46,455 nt of DNA from Bacteroidales bacterium (GTDB taxonomy: Bacteria > Bacteroidota > Bacteroidia > Bacteroidales > UBA932), in assembly GCA_017429765.1 (NCBI GenBank), contig JAFROJ010000007.1:1-46455 (forward strand). Direction: 5' to 3'. The position numbers and the translations under genes were made by a program. Below are positions 24,103 through 33,003 of this stretch, piece after piece. The notes below the pieces were generated by a model. It searched no databases. It worked only from the letters and a program-made list of their open reading frames with translations, and had not been told where the DNA came from. Numbering within the stretch: the stretch's first letter is position 1; the number at the start of each line of letters is the position of its first letter.

Positions 24103-26973
24103 TTAGTACTCGAATCCGAAATACTCTCCCTTACGGTCGGTCGGGACTCCGGTCTTCATCCAGGCCGGCATCGGCTCGCCCTTGAGGTAGTGGTCGAAGA
24201 ATTGCTGGAGCCTTTTCGAGAGGTCCTTGCAGTTGCGGCGCTCCACGAGGTTGTGGGCCTCATTATTATATTCAAGGAGCCAGCAAGGCTTCCCGAGGCG
24301 CCTGAGGTCGGAGAAGTACTCGATGCCCTGGTACCACGGCACGGCGCCGTCGTTGTCGTTGTGCATGATCAGAAGGGGAGTCTCGACCTTGTCGGCGTGG
24401 AAGATCGGCGAGTTTTCGAGGTAGAGGTCGAGGCCACCCTCGTCCCACAGGGTCTTGCCGATTCGGCTCTGGCCGTGCTCGTACTGTCCCGCGCGGGTCA
24501 TTCCGGACTCCCAGCGGATGCCGCCATAGGCCGAGGTCATGTTGCTGACGGGAGCGCCGGCTCCGGCGGCGGCGAACATGTTGGTCCTGGTGACGAGCCA
24601 GGCTGTCTGGTAACCGCCCCAGCTCTGCCCCTGGATCGCCATCTTGCTCTTGTCGGCGAATGGATACTTCTCGCAAAGGGCCTCGGCGCCGGAACAGATG
24701 CAGTTGTAGGCGCTCTCGCCCGGGTGACCGTCCTTGTAGACGATGTCAGGCACAAAGACCACGTAACCTCTTGATGTGTAGAAACTAAGGTTCACTGTCG
24801 AGCGTGAAGGGGCCGGCTGCCAGAAGTTGTAGAGTTGGTCGGAGTACTTCTCGTAGAAATAGATCATCACGGGGAGTTTCTCGCCCGGCTTGATGTCGTC
24901 GGGGATGAACACGAGTCCTTTCAGGGGAGTCCCGTCGTAGGCTTTCCACTCGAAAAGGTTGGCGCTTCCCCAGCGGTAGTCCGCCATCTGGGGATTGATC
25001 GCCGAGAGTTTGGCGGAGGTGGCGAAGAAGTCGCTTGTGGTGTAGAGGTCCATCGGGTTGCGGAAATTCCCTTTCAGGAAGGAAATCTTGCCCTGAGGAT
25101 CCATCTGGGGGTTCTGGAAGGTGACGGTGTCTGTGAAATAGCGGAGGGTCTTGGCGGGTTTTGCAAGGTTCAAGAAGCCGAAGCCGTTCTTCTTGTCGTC
25201 CTCGTTCTGGACGGTGAGGTAGAGTGTCTCCTTCTCGTTCAGCGCCTTCACCACGCCGCTGGAGCGTTCGTTGGCCGTGCGCTTGTCCGGACGGAAGTCG
25301 GCGGTACGGAAACGGTTGTGTGTCCGCCTCCCGACCCCGCCGGTGAGGTTCTCGACCTTGGTGCCGTCGGGAGAGAATCTCCAGACGTCGTAGCGGTCTA
25401 TGATGAGGACTGCCTTGTCGCCCTCGAGCCACTTCGGAGAGCCCTCGTAGGCGCCAGGATATTTAGTCGGATGGTCGTCCTGCTCGTCGTGGAAAGCCAC
25501 TCCAAGGTCGCCGGTAAGGTTGACGGTCTCTCCCGTGGTGATGTCATAGGTGTACCAGTTCCGGTCGGAGCTGTCGAACCAGATGAAGTACTTGCCTTCG
25601 GGAGAAGCGTCGAAGCGGCTGCAATTGAAGCCTTTGAATAGAGGCTTGCGGCTGCCGTCCTCAAGGCTCACGAGGGAATAATCAGAGAAACTGCCGTCAG
25701 CCCACATCGACTCGCGGACGAAGTCGGAGTTGTCCCGTGAGAGAGCCAGGCCGGTCTTCCCGGCGGCGATCGGGCGGACGGAATCGAAGAAGGAAGTGGT
25801 CAGAGGGATGATTCTGGCCTTTCCGGCTGTCAGGTTGATGACAGCGGGATAGGTTTTCCGCACTGTGGCGTCGACCCGTTTCTTCTGCATGGGCGGGGTG
25901 TAGGGGGCGTCCCAGTTCCAGATGTCCAGCTGGGCGGTCTCGAAATCGACTATGGTAGTGTCTTTCGGGGGGCGGAGCGGGGCTATGCCCGTCATGATCC
26001 TCTTGCTGTCGGGAGTGAAATAGGCGGAACTGTTCTCGGTGAGAGTCCAGCCGTCGGTCCCTTCCACCATGGTGCCCTGGGGGATGATCTCGGAGCAGGA
26101 ACCGTCGGCGAGATTGGCGAGGAAGAGCCCGCATCTCTTGCTCCCGGTCTTGTTGGTGTCGGTGGTGGCGGTGAAAGTGAGAAGGTTCTCGCTGTCGTCG
26201 AACACCGGGCGGAAATATTCCTCGGCGCCATTCCTGAGGGTGTCAAGGACCAATTTGCCGGGAGTGGGGTAAGTCGCCAGGATGACAGAGGTCGCGGAGA
26301 GTGAATCCTTCTTGTCCTTCTTGGTGGTCAGGGCAAGGCGTTCCCCGGAAGCGCTGAAGACGTGATTGTCCACACCCTTCAATGTGTCGGCGTGCCAGGT
26401 CCCCTGCTTCAGGAGTATGAGGCCGTTGACAGTCTTTTTATTCTCCTTCCAGGAAGACTTATAGGCCACGAAAGGCATCCCGAAGGCTCCTGTTGAATAA
26501 GAATCCACTCTAGGGAACTTCTTGACAGTCATCGTCGCTATGTCGATCACCGCAAGTGAGTCTTTAGCTTGATCGTCCTTCTTTTTCTTGTCTATCCTCT
26601 CCTGCCTTGTCTTGGCGAACTCCGGCTTGATCCGGCAGACAACCCACTTGCCGACAGGGCAGATCGCGGGCTGATAGCCTCGCGGGATAGCGATCTGGGC
26701 GTCTTCCTTGGTCTTTCTGGCCTTGGGGTCTGCGGAAGGGTCTGCCCATCCGGCGTTGCGACGGATGTAAAGAGTGCCGTCACCTTCCTGTGGATTGACA
26801 TTCCAGACCAGAACCGAGCCGTTGTCGCTGGCCTTGACTCCTGACACGCTCTGCCATGAGTCGTAGACATCATGGTCAAGAGGCTTCTTCTGGGCCCAGA
26901 GGGAACCCAGGCTTCCGGGGACGGCCATCACTAAGGCGAGCGCCGCCGGAAGAATTGATCGATTGATTCGCAT
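24103..26973 (-). CDS. Secreted S9-family prolyl oligopeptidase/dipeptidyl peptidase-like enzyme
   Basis: The 956-residue protein has a signal peptide (ending near GSLWAQ), a long beta-propeller-like region (about 35-660) and a C-terminal alpha/beta-hydrolase domain. The catalytic Ser is in GQSWGGYQT (about 781), Asp in HNDNDGAVPW (about 876) and His in NNEAHNL (about 906), so the triad looks complete. S9 enzymes cleave short peptides, often after Pro or Ala, in the periplasm. It is longer than a typical 700-residue DPP, and the extra length is in the propeller region. It has its own -7 box and is divergent from the 27066 gene. Confidence 0.9.
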   Translation of the reverse strand: MRINRSILPAALALVMAVPGSLGSLWAQKKPLDHDVYDSWQSVSGVKASDNGSVLVWNVNPQEGDGTLYIRRNAGWADPSADPKARKTKEDAQIAIPRGYQPAICPVGKWVVCRIKPEFAKTRQERIDKKKKDDQAKDSLAVIDIATMTVKKFPRVDSYSTGAFGMPFVAYKSSWKENKKTVNGLILLKQGTWHADTLKGVDNHVFSASGERLALTTKKDKKDSLSATSVILATYPTPGKLVLDTLRNGAEEYFRPVFDDSENLLTFTATTDTNKTGSKRCGLFLANLADGSCSEIIPQGTMVEGTDGWTLTENSSAYFTPDSKRIMTGIAPLRPPKDTTIVDFETAQLDIWNWDAPYTPPMQKKRVDATVRKTYPAVINLTAGKARIIPLTTSFFDSVRPIAAGKTGLALSRDNSDFVRESMWADGSFSDYSLVSLEDGSRKPLFKGFNCSRFDASPEGKYFIWFDSSDRNWYTYDITTGETVNLTGDLGVAFHDEQDDHPTKYPGAYEGSPKWLEGDKAVLIIDRYDVWRFSPDGTKVENLTGGVGRRTHNRFRTADFRPDKRTANERSSGVVKALNEKETLYLTVQNEDDKKNGFGFLNLAKPAKTLRYFTDTVTFQNPQMDPQGKISFLKGNFRNPMDLYTTSDFFATSAKLSAINPQMADYRWGSANLFEWKAYDGTPLKGLVFIPDDIKPGEKLPVMIYFYEKYSDQLYNFWQPAPSRSTVNLSFYTSRGYVVFVPDIVYKDGHPGESAYNCICSGAEALCEKYPFADKSKMAIQGQSWGGYQTAWLVTRTNMFAAAGAGAPVSNMTSAYGGIRWESGMTRAGQYEHGQSRIGKTLWDEGGLDLYLENSPIFHADKVETPLLIMHNDNDGAVPWYQGIEYFSDLRRLGKPCWLLEYNNEAHNLVERRNCKDLSKRLQQFFDHYLKGEPMPAWMKTGVPTDRKGEYFGFEY

Positions 26974-27007
26974 ATAAAGTGAAAGATTTGTTAAGCTGAC
27001 TTGTTGT

Positions 27008-27015
27008 CAAATATA
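27008..27015 (-). promoter_or_regulatory. Bacteroidota -7 box of the S9 peptidase gene
   Basis: On the minus strand this reads TATATTTG, an exact TAnnTTTG match 34 bp upstream of the S9 peptidase ATG. No clear -33 TTTG is visible. Confidence 0.5.
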
Positions 27016-27029
27016 ACGATAATAAACGA

Positions 27030-27037
27030 TATTTTTG
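27030..27037 (+). promoter_or_regulatory. Bacteroidota -7 box of the 27066-36648 run
   Basis: TATTTTTG matches TAnnTTTG exactly and lies 28 bp before the ATG at 27066. A TTG at 27004-27006 is a possible -33 element with a slightly long spacer of 23 bp. No other gap of more than 20 bp occurs in the plus-strand run up to 36648, so this may be the main promoter of the whole run. Confidence 0.5.
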
Positions 27038-27065
27038 TAAGTTCGCGTAAAGTGGAATAAAGTTG

Positions 27066-28025
27066 ATGAATATTAGATTCTTTCGCCAGTCATTTCTTCT
27101 TTGCCTGGCCTCTCTGACTCTTCTGTCCTGCTCGTCCGGGAAAACCGATGGCCCTGTCCCTGTCTGCCATCTTCTGATTTGCTGCAGGAGCGCGAACAGC
27201 GGAACCACATTCCTTGTCCAGGACCAGTGGAACCCCGCCCATGACTACAAAGACATTGATCAGGTCCGGTACATCCTCCGTAAGGTCAAGGAGGCCGGGA
27301 TCCGTGTCGTGAGCGTTGATTTCACCAATCCGCCGGAGTGGGAGATGGGAGAGGGAGGTGAGATCCATCTCGACGGGGTGCAGCCGGCCTGGAGCGAGTT
27401 CGGCGTGATGCTGGACAATATCGTCGAGGTCTGCCACGAGGAGGACATGGAGTTCCTGATATTCATCGGAAATCCGGCCGCATGGACCATGAGGTACTGG
27501 AACATGGTAGCCGGCTTCGTTTGGGAAAGGTACGCCCAAGATCCGGCGTACCGCCACTATGGTTTCGGTGACGACAGGCCCCTGATGGTGGTCTTCCTTC
27601 CCGGCGATACTTTCTGGCCGCTCTGGGAGAACACTCCCGACGAGGACAAGGACAACCTCGCCAAATTTCGCCTCGGCACATGCCAGGTCAATGATCCGAT
27701 AGAGGCTTGTCCCTCAGATGGTTGGGGCTACAGGAACTATTCCGGGAGCTCGGACGGCAAGGTCCGTTTCTGCGCGCCGAACGCCGGTGTGCCTCCCCTG
27801 GATTGGGCAAGGGTGGACGCCCAGGAGTGGCAGAGAAGGGTGGAATGGGCCCTAGGGGCCACCGAGTACGCCGTTTTCGGCTCGTACGACGACACCTGCG
27901 ACGGGATTCATTGGGGAATATGCGACGTGAGCGCCTCAGGACGGCCCTACCACATCAACCCCTCGACCGTGGACAACCCCTATGTCTACTATGACATCCT
28001 GAAGAACGCGTTGACAGGAAAGTAA
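27066..28025 (+). CDS. Lipoprotein with GH71/GH99-like TIM-barrel features, function uncertain
   Basis: The 319-residue protein has a lipoprotein signal with lipobox LLSC (Cys22). Alternating strand/helix segments (YILRKVKEAGIRVVSVDF; MLDNIVEVCHEEDMEFLIFIG; RPLMVVFLPGD; FGSYDDTCDGIHWG) suggest a TIM-barrel glycosidase of the GH71/GH99-like type, with many Asp/Glu/Trp residues that could line a sugar site. The match is by pattern only and catalytic residues cannot be assigned. The ATG at 27066 directly follows an in-frame TTG at 27063. It opens the plus-strand run with flavodoxin and GH3 genes. Confidence 0.55.
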   Translation: MNIRFFRQSFLLCLASLTLLSCSSGKTDGPVPVCHLLICCRSANSGTTFLVQDQWNPAHDYKDIDQVRYILRKVKEAGIRVVSVDFTNPPEWEMGEGGEIHLDGVQPAWSEFGVMLDNIVEVCHEEDMEFLIFIGNPAAWTMRYWNMVAGFVWERYAQDPAYRHYGFGDDRPLMVVFLPGDTFWPLWENTPDEDKDNLAKFRLGTCQVNDPIEACPSDGWGYRNYSGSSDGKVRFCAPNAGVPPLDWARVDAQEWQRRVEWALGATEYAVFGSYDDTCDGIHWGICDVSASGRPYHINPSTVDNPYVYYDILKNALTGK

Positions 28026-28044
28026 ATATCAAATCATAGAAGTA

Positions 28045-28875
28045 ATGAGAAGATTATTCATCATCGCGGCGGTAATGCTGCTTGCGGTATCCTGCGGGAA
28101 GGAGAAATCCCCGAGGATACTTGTGTTGTACTATTCACAGAACGGTGGGACAAAGGCTGTGGCCGAGGCTATCCAGAGCAGGCTCGGCGCCGACATCGAG
28201 GCCATTGTGCCGACTATCCCTTATGACGGTGACTTCCAGGCCACGATCGAGAGAAGCCGGAAGGAGCTTGACGGCGAGTCTCCCGAGATCCAGCCCGTCG
28301 CGGCTGACATCAAGTCTTACGATGTGATATTCCTTGGCTATCCCATCTGGTTCGGCACCTACGCCACACCTGTCGCCACAGTCTTGAAGGAAGTCGATCT
28401 GGGCGGGAAGAAAGTCGTCCCTTTCTGCACTTTCGGAAGCGGTGGACTGGACTCGAGTGTCGAGGATTTGAAGAAGAATATTCCTGACGCTGAGGTGCTT
28501 CCCGGTTACGGAGTCCGCGCCGCCCGCATTGAGGCCGCTCCCGCCGAGGTTGAGAGGTTCCTGGTGGCCGGTGGTTTCATCGAGGGAGAGGGACAGGAAG
28601 TCGAGGAGTTCTCCGAGACTCGTGATGTCACTCCCGAGGAGGCGTCTATTTTCCAGACGGCTGTCGGTGACTATCCCATGATGGCTGGCGCCATGGCCGA
28701 GAAAGTGGCCTCCCGCGCCATTCCCGGCGGCATGGAATATCTCTTCACGGCCAAGACAATGCCAAGGGAAGGCATGCCCGGTCCCGGTCCCGGACCTGGC
28801 ATGGATCGCCCCATGAAGGTTTATGTCCTCGCCGAGGACGGGAAGGCTCCCGTTTTCACCCAAGTAGTAAGGTAA
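28045..28875 (+). CDS. Flavodoxin-domain lipoprotein with extra C-terminal region
   Basis: The 276-residue protein has lipobox AVSC (Cys17) and then a flavodoxin fold. The FMN-phosphate loop is YYSQNGGTKAVAE (about 32-44), with the aromatic flavin-stacking region GYPIWFGTYATPV and TFGSGGLDSS. A second region after residue 185 (EEFSETRDVTPEEAS to the end) is not part of flavodoxin; it contains a low-complexity GPGPGPG stretch and ends with a short beta-rich piece. As a lipoprotein it would work outside the cytoplasm, where flavodoxins are uncommon. It lies 19 bp after the TIM-barrel lipoprotein gene and 17 bp before the GH3 gene. Confidence 0.82.
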   Translation: MRRLFIIAAVMLLAVSCGKEKSPRILVLYYSQNGGTKAVAEAIQSRLGADIEAIVPTIPYDGDFQATIERSRKELDGESPEIQPVAADIKSYDVIFLGYPIWFGTYATPVATVLKEVDLGGKKVVPFCTFGSGGLDSSVEDLKKNIPDAEVLPGYGVRAARIEAAPAEVERFLVAGGFIEGEGQEVEEFSETRDVTPEEASIFQTAVGDYPMMAGAMAEKVASRAIPGGMEYLFTAKTMPREGMPGPGPGPGMDRPMKVYVLAEDGKAPVFTQVVR

Positions 28876-28892
28876 ACGAATAATCCTGATTT

Positions 28893-30977
28893 ATGAGACG
28901 AATCGTTATTATCTTATCTGCCGCGCTCGCCGTCGTAGCGGTGAGTTCATGCGGACAAAAATGGACTGAGACGACCGGAGATGGTTACAATCTGGTCACT
29001 CAGAAGAACGGCCCCGACCTGGGCTATAACCCGGACTCTGGCATTCAGATCCTGACCAAGAGGGGTTTCGCGTTCAAAGACATGAACCGCAACGGGGTGA
29101 TCGACCCTTACGAGGATTGGCGCCTCCCCATGGAGAGCAGGATCGCCGACCTCGTCGGCCAGATGACCATCGAGGAGAAAGTGGGCTTGATGTTCCATCC
29201 CAATATCGCCGTGAACGAGAGTGGTGTGGTCAAGTATGACCTGACCGACGAGGAGAAAGAGGCTCTCCGCAAGGCGGAGGAGGAGAGGTACGCCGGTCCC
29301 ATCGGTCCCGGTGGGCAGAACGCCGGCGCCATGGCAATGGGCCAGATGCGCCGCCAGGCGACCGCCAAGTCGTACATCGAGGAGAAGAACTTCCGTTGCA
29401 TCCTCAACAACGGTGTCGCCCCGGCCGACAAGTTCGCCTCTTGGTCCAACGGGATGCAGAAGGTCGCCGAGTCCTCCAGGCTGGCCATTCCTATCGTTTT
29501 CTCCTCCGACCCCCGCCACAGCGCGAAGCTCGGCGGACATGTCAGCGGGACACAGTACTTCTCGCACATCACCAACGGTGAGGGCCAGGTCGGCATCACC
29601 GCCGGGGGAGACCTCGAGATGATGCGTAAGTTCGGTGAGATCATGGCCGAGGAATACCGCGCCGTGGGACTTCACATGTTCCTCGGACCGCAGATCGATG
29701 TGATCACCGAGCCGCGCTGGGGAAGGAATATGGGTTGTTTCTCCGAGTCCGCAGAGTTGACCGCCGACATGACCGCGGCCCTCATCGAGGGCGCCCAGGG
29801 CGATAAGGTCGGCCCCGGCAAGATCCTGGTCCACCTCAAGCACTGGCCCGGAAGCGGACCGCACCTCGGCGGTAGCGGCCGCTGGCTTGTCTATCCCGGG
29901 AATAACCAGGAATATCACTATCTCCCCTGGAAGAAGGGCATCGAGAAGGGCGCCCTCGCCGCCATGGGCTACTACAGCGGGACTTATTATGACTCCCTGA
30001 ATGTCAATTATTCCTACCACATGTCCACCGAGGTCCTTTACGGCGAGCTCGGGTTCAATGGCGTCATCTGCACTGACTGGGGCGTGGTCGGGAACGGTCC
30101 GCTGAAGCCGTCCCTCCAGGGCAAGACCACCAAGAAGGACAACATGGAGATGATCATCAACGCCGGAGTCGACCAGATGGGTTCCGAGACCCAGCCCGAG
30201 CTTGTGCTCGAGCTCGTCAAGGAAGGCAGGGTGACCGAGGAAAGGGTCAACCAGGCCGCCTCCAGGATCCTACAGTGGCATTTCATACTCGGGCTCTTCG
30301 AGAACCCTTATGTCGATCCGGAAAATGCCGCCAAGACTCTCCAGTCTCCTGAGAACGAGGCCTTCGGCATCGAGTGCCAGAGGGTTTCCAACGTGTTGCT
30401 GACCAATGACGGCACTCTTCCCGCGAAGGAGGGCGTCAAGATATTCGTTGACGGGATAGCTCCCGAGGTGGCCGCCGGGTACGGCCAGGTTGTGGAGACA
30501 CCCGCCGAGGCTGACATCATCATCTACAGGACCACTTCTTCGCCAGACCGCAGGGGTGGGTTCGGCCCGCCTCCCGCTCCGGCTCAGACCCGTCAGGCCA
30601 ACAGAAGGCAGGCGGCTCCCGCGAGACCTTCGAGTCCTTTCGATCCCCGTGAGGTGGATATCGATTTCCCGGCCGAGAAACTCGCCCGCGTGAAGGAACT
30701 TGTCGCGACCGGAAAGCCTGTTGTGGCCGACATCAACCCCACCGGCTCCTCACTCGTGATCACCGAGGAGCTTAAGTCATTGCCCCAGGCGATGATCCTG
30801 TCCTTCGACCCGACCGACGCCGCAGTGATGGATGTTGTTTTCGGGCGCCATAACCCGAAGAGCAAGCTGCCGTTCGAGATCCCGTCATCAATGGACGCTG
30901 TCAGGGCGCAGAAAGAGGATATCCCCTTCGATTCGCCTAACCCGTCCTTCCCGTTCGGTTTCGGGTTGAGCTATTAA
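28893..30977 (+). CDS. GH3-family beta-glycosidase, lipoprotein
   Basis: The 694-residue protein has lipobox VSSC (Cys20). After an EF-hand-like loop (DMNRNGVIDPYEDW), the GH3 (beta/alpha)8 domain includes LVGQMTIEEKVGLM, HLKHWPGSGPH and the nucleophile Asp395 in VICTDWGVV. The second alpha/beta domain ends FPFGFGLSY, and the fibronectin-III domain of many GH3 enzymes is absent. A Pro/Arg/Ala-rich insert (about residues 548-583) interrupts the second domain. GH3 enzymes remove beta-linked glucose, xylose or related sugars, and some act on glycosylated small molecules. It lies 9 bp before the steroid 5-alpha-reductase family gene. Confidence 0.9.
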   Translation: MRRIVIILSAALAVVAVSSCGQKWTETTGDGYNLVTQKNGPDLGYNPDSGIQILTKRGFAFKDMNRNGVIDPYEDWRLPMESRIADLVGQMTIEEKVGLMFHPNIAVNESGVVKYDLTDEEKEALRKAEEERYAGPIGPGGQNAGAMAMGQMRRQATAKSYIEEKNFRCILNNGVAPADKFASWSNGMQKVAESSRLAIPIVFSSDPRHSAKLGGHVSGTQYFSHITNGEGQVGITAGGDLEMMRKFGEIMAEEYRAVGLHMFLGPQIDVITEPRWGRNMGCFSESAELTADMTAALIEGAQGDKVGPGKILVHLKHWPGSGPHLGGSGRWLVYPGNNQEYHYLPWKKGIEKGALAAMGYYSGTYYDSLNVNYSYHMSTEVLYGELGFNGVICTDWGVVGNGPLKPSLQGKTTKKDNMEMIINAGVDQMGSETQPELVLELVKEGRVTEERVNQAASRILQWHFILGLFENPYVDPENAAKTLQSPENEAFGIECQRVSNVLLTNDGTLPAKEGVKIFVDGIAPEVAAGYGQVVETPAEADIIIYRTTSSPDRRGGFGPPPAPAQTRQANRRQAAPARPSSPFDPREVDIDFPAEKLARVKELVATGKPVVADINPTGSSLVITEELKSLPQAMILSFDPTDAAVMDVVFGRHNPKSKLPFEIPSSMDAVRAQKEDIPFDSPNPSFPFGFGLSY

Positions 30978-30986
30978 TATGAGTCC

Positions 30987-31757
30987 ATGCTCTCGTTGCC
31001 CGCTTTCCGACTGTTCCTGATCGTGATGGCCGTTGTGGCTGTCGCGGTGTTCGTCAGTCTTTTCTTCGTCGACGCGGGTTACGGGAAATTCTACCGGCCC
31101 AAGTGGGGTCCCTCTGTGGATAACCGCTTGGGCTGGACTTTGATGGAGGCACCGGTCTTTATAGCGATGTTGCTTCTTTGGTGGTACTCTGACCGGAGGA
31201 CAGACACGACTAGACTGGTATTCCTTCTTCTTTTCGAGATCCACTATTTCCACCGCTCTTTCCTCTTCCCTTGGCAAATCCGTGGCAGGAGCCGTATGCC
31301 TTTGAGTATCATTATGATGGGCGCCTTGTTCAATAGCTTGAACGCCTTGATGCAAGGAGGCTGGATCTTCTATCTTTCCCCGGCTGACATGTATCCCGTG
31401 AGTTGGCTGACCAGCCTGCCATTCCTGGCAGGGACGGCGTTGTTCTTTTTCGGGATGTCTGTCAATATCGGCTCGGACTCGATAATAAGGAATCTTAGGC
31501 AGCCGGGTGACACGGCGCATTATCTTCCGAAAGGTAGGATGTTCACCTATGTGACGAGCGCGAACTATTTCGGGGAGTTTGTCGAATGGGTGGGTTTCGC
31601 GATACTGACCTGGTCTTGGTCCGGGGCTGTTTTCGCTCTTTGGACATTCGCCAATCTCGCCCCCAGGGCCTCCCGTATCCACGACATGTACGAGAAGGAG
31701 TTCCCGGATGAGTTTGACCCCAAGAAGACAAAGCGGATGATCCCTTTCATCTTCTAA
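30987..31757 (+). CDS. 3-oxo-5-alpha-steroid 4-dehydrogenase (SRD5A) family membrane protein
   Basis: This 256-residue integral membrane protein has about six hydrophobic helices. It carries the family pattern FTYVTSANYFGEFVEWVGFAI (about residues 187-207), close to the NYxGExxEW signature of steroid 5-alpha-reductases, and HYFHRSFLFPW near residue 88. Family members use NADPH to reduce the C4=C5 double bond of 3-oxo-delta4 steroids. In gut Bacteroidales such 5AR proteins act on 3-oxo-delta4 bile acids. It lies 9 bp after the GH3 stop and 4 bp before the OYE gene. Its substrate here is inferred only from family and neighbours. Confidence 0.88.
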   Translation: MLSLPAFRLFLIVMAVVAVAVFVSLFFVDAGYGKFYRPKWGPSVDNRLGWTLMEAPVFIAMLLLWWYSDRRTDTTRLVFLLLFEIHYFHRSFLFPWQIRGRSRMPLSIIMMGALFNSLNALMQGGWIFYLSPADMYPVSWLTSLPFLAGTALFFFGMSVNIGSDSIIRNLRQPGDTAHYLPKGRMFTYVTSANYFGEFVEWVGFAILTWSWSGAVFALWTFANLAPRASRIHDMYEKEFPDEFDPKKTKRMIPFIF

Positions 31758-31761
31758 AAGG

Positions 31762-33003
31762 ATGCCCATCGAGTCGCCCATATTCACACCGGTTCAGATC
31801 GGTCCTGTCACCTTGAGAAACAGGGTGATACGCTCCGCCGCCTTCGAGAATATGGCCTACGGTAACAAGCCCTCGAAGGATTTGATGGACTACCACGTTG
31901 CGGTCGCGAGAGGTGGTGTCGGTATGACTACTCTCGCCTACGCCTCCGTCAACCGGAGCGGGCTCTCTTTCGACGGCCAGTTGTGGATGAGGGAGGAGAT
32001 CGTGCCCGCTTTGAAAGAGATAACTGAAGCCATTCACTCGCAAGGAGCGAAGGCCTCCATACAACTGGGCCATTGCGGGAATATGACTCACCGCTCGACT
32101 TGCGGCTGTACCCCCGTGGGCGCCTCAAGTGGTTTCAACCTCTATTCTCCTACCTTTGTCCGCAAGTTGCGGGAGGATGAGATAGAGTCTCTAGTGGAGG
32201 ACTTCGGCCGTTCTGTGGACTTGGCCCGCCAGGCGGGTTTTGATTGCGTCGAGATTCACGCCGGCCATGGCTACCTGATCAGCCAGTTCCTGTCGCCTTA
32301 CACCAATCATCGCCGGGATCGTTTCGGAGGCTCTCTCGAGAACAGGATGAGACTGATGAGGATGGTTATCAGGAGAGTGATGGAGGCGGCCGGGGATGAT
32401 ATCGGCGTTCTTGTCAAAATGAATATGCATGACGGCTTCCGTGGAGGGATGCGCCGGGAGGAGTGTCTGGAGGTCGCCAAGGAACTGGAAAGACTTGGGG
32501 TTCACGCCCTTGTCCTCTCGGGCGGATTCGTGAGCAAGGCCCCGATGGAAGTGATGAGAGGGGCAATGCCCATCAGGACAATGGCCTATTACATGGATCC
32601 TTGGAAGTTCTGGTGGCTCAAGGCTCTTGTACACTTGTTCGGGCGGGCGATGATCCCCACCGTGCCCTACAAGGACGCCTATTTCCTTGATGACGCCAAG
32701 GAGTTCAGGGCGGCGGTCAAACTGCCCCTTGTCTATGTGGGCGGCATGGTCTCCCGTGATTCGATAGAGGAGGTTCTACGCTCTGGTTTCAGCGCTGTTC
32801 AGATGGCCAGGGCCTTGATCCATGACACTGATTTCGTGAATAAGCTTCATGAAGGGGAGATAGAGCGAAGCGGCTGCAGGCACTCCAACTATTGCATCGG
32901 GAGAATGTACACCCTCGAGATGAGATGCAACCGGTGCGCCGGCGATCTGCCGGCTCCATTGCGTAAGGAGATTGACAAAGCGGAGGAAAGATGGTCGCGT
33001 TGA
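31762..33003 (+). CDS. Old-yellow-enzyme-family NADH:flavin oxidoreductase, candidate 5-beta-reductase
   Basis: The 413-residue FMN enzyme has the OYE barrel opening (FTPVQIGPVTLRNRVIRSAAFE), the active-site stretch EIHAGHGYLISQFLSPYTNHRRD (about 162-184), the RFGGSLENR phosphate-side motif and the late FMN site VYVGGM. A Cys-rich tail has Cys372, Cys378, Cys389 and Cys392. Related reductases (BaiCD, dienoyl-CoA reductase) bind a 4Fe-4S cluster nearby, but here the spacing is unusual and Ser375 sits where a Cys might be expected. Neighbours suggest it reduces 3-oxo-delta4 steroids, possibly to 5-beta products. The 3' end overlaps the SDR gene by 13 bp. Confidence 0.87.
   Translation: MPIESPIFTPVQIGPVTLRNRVIRSAAFENMAYGNKPSKDLMDYHVAVARGGVGMTTLAYASVNRSGLSFDGQLWMREEIVPALKEITEAIHSQGAKASIQLGHCGNMTHRSTCGCTPVGASSGFNLYSPTFVRKLREDEIESLVEDFGRSVDLARQAGFDCVEIHAGHGYLISQFLSPYTNHRRDRFGGSLENRMRLMRMVIRRVMEAAGDDIGVLVKMNMHDGFRGGMRREECLEVAKELERLGVHALVLSGGFVSKAPMEVMRGAMPIRTMAYYMDPWKFWWLKALVHLFGRAMIPTVPYKDAYFLDDAKEFRAAVKLPLVYVGGMVSRDSIEEVLRSGFSAVQMARALIHDTDFVNKLHEGEIERSGCRHSNYCIGRMYTLEMRCNRCAGDLPAPLRKEIDKAEERWSR

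Noticed and set aside
28780-28805. GC-rich GGTCCCGGTCCCGG run as a hairpin or repeat element
   Set aside because: It is explained by the GPGPGPG codons of the flavodoxin lipoprotein linker and has no loop or T-tract suggesting regulation.
28947-30020. 357-codon antisense frame inside the GH3 gene
   Set aside because: The plus-strand frame carries clear GH3 motifs and the nucleophile Asp. The antisense product has a skewed His/Gly/Leu composition and no recognisable fold.
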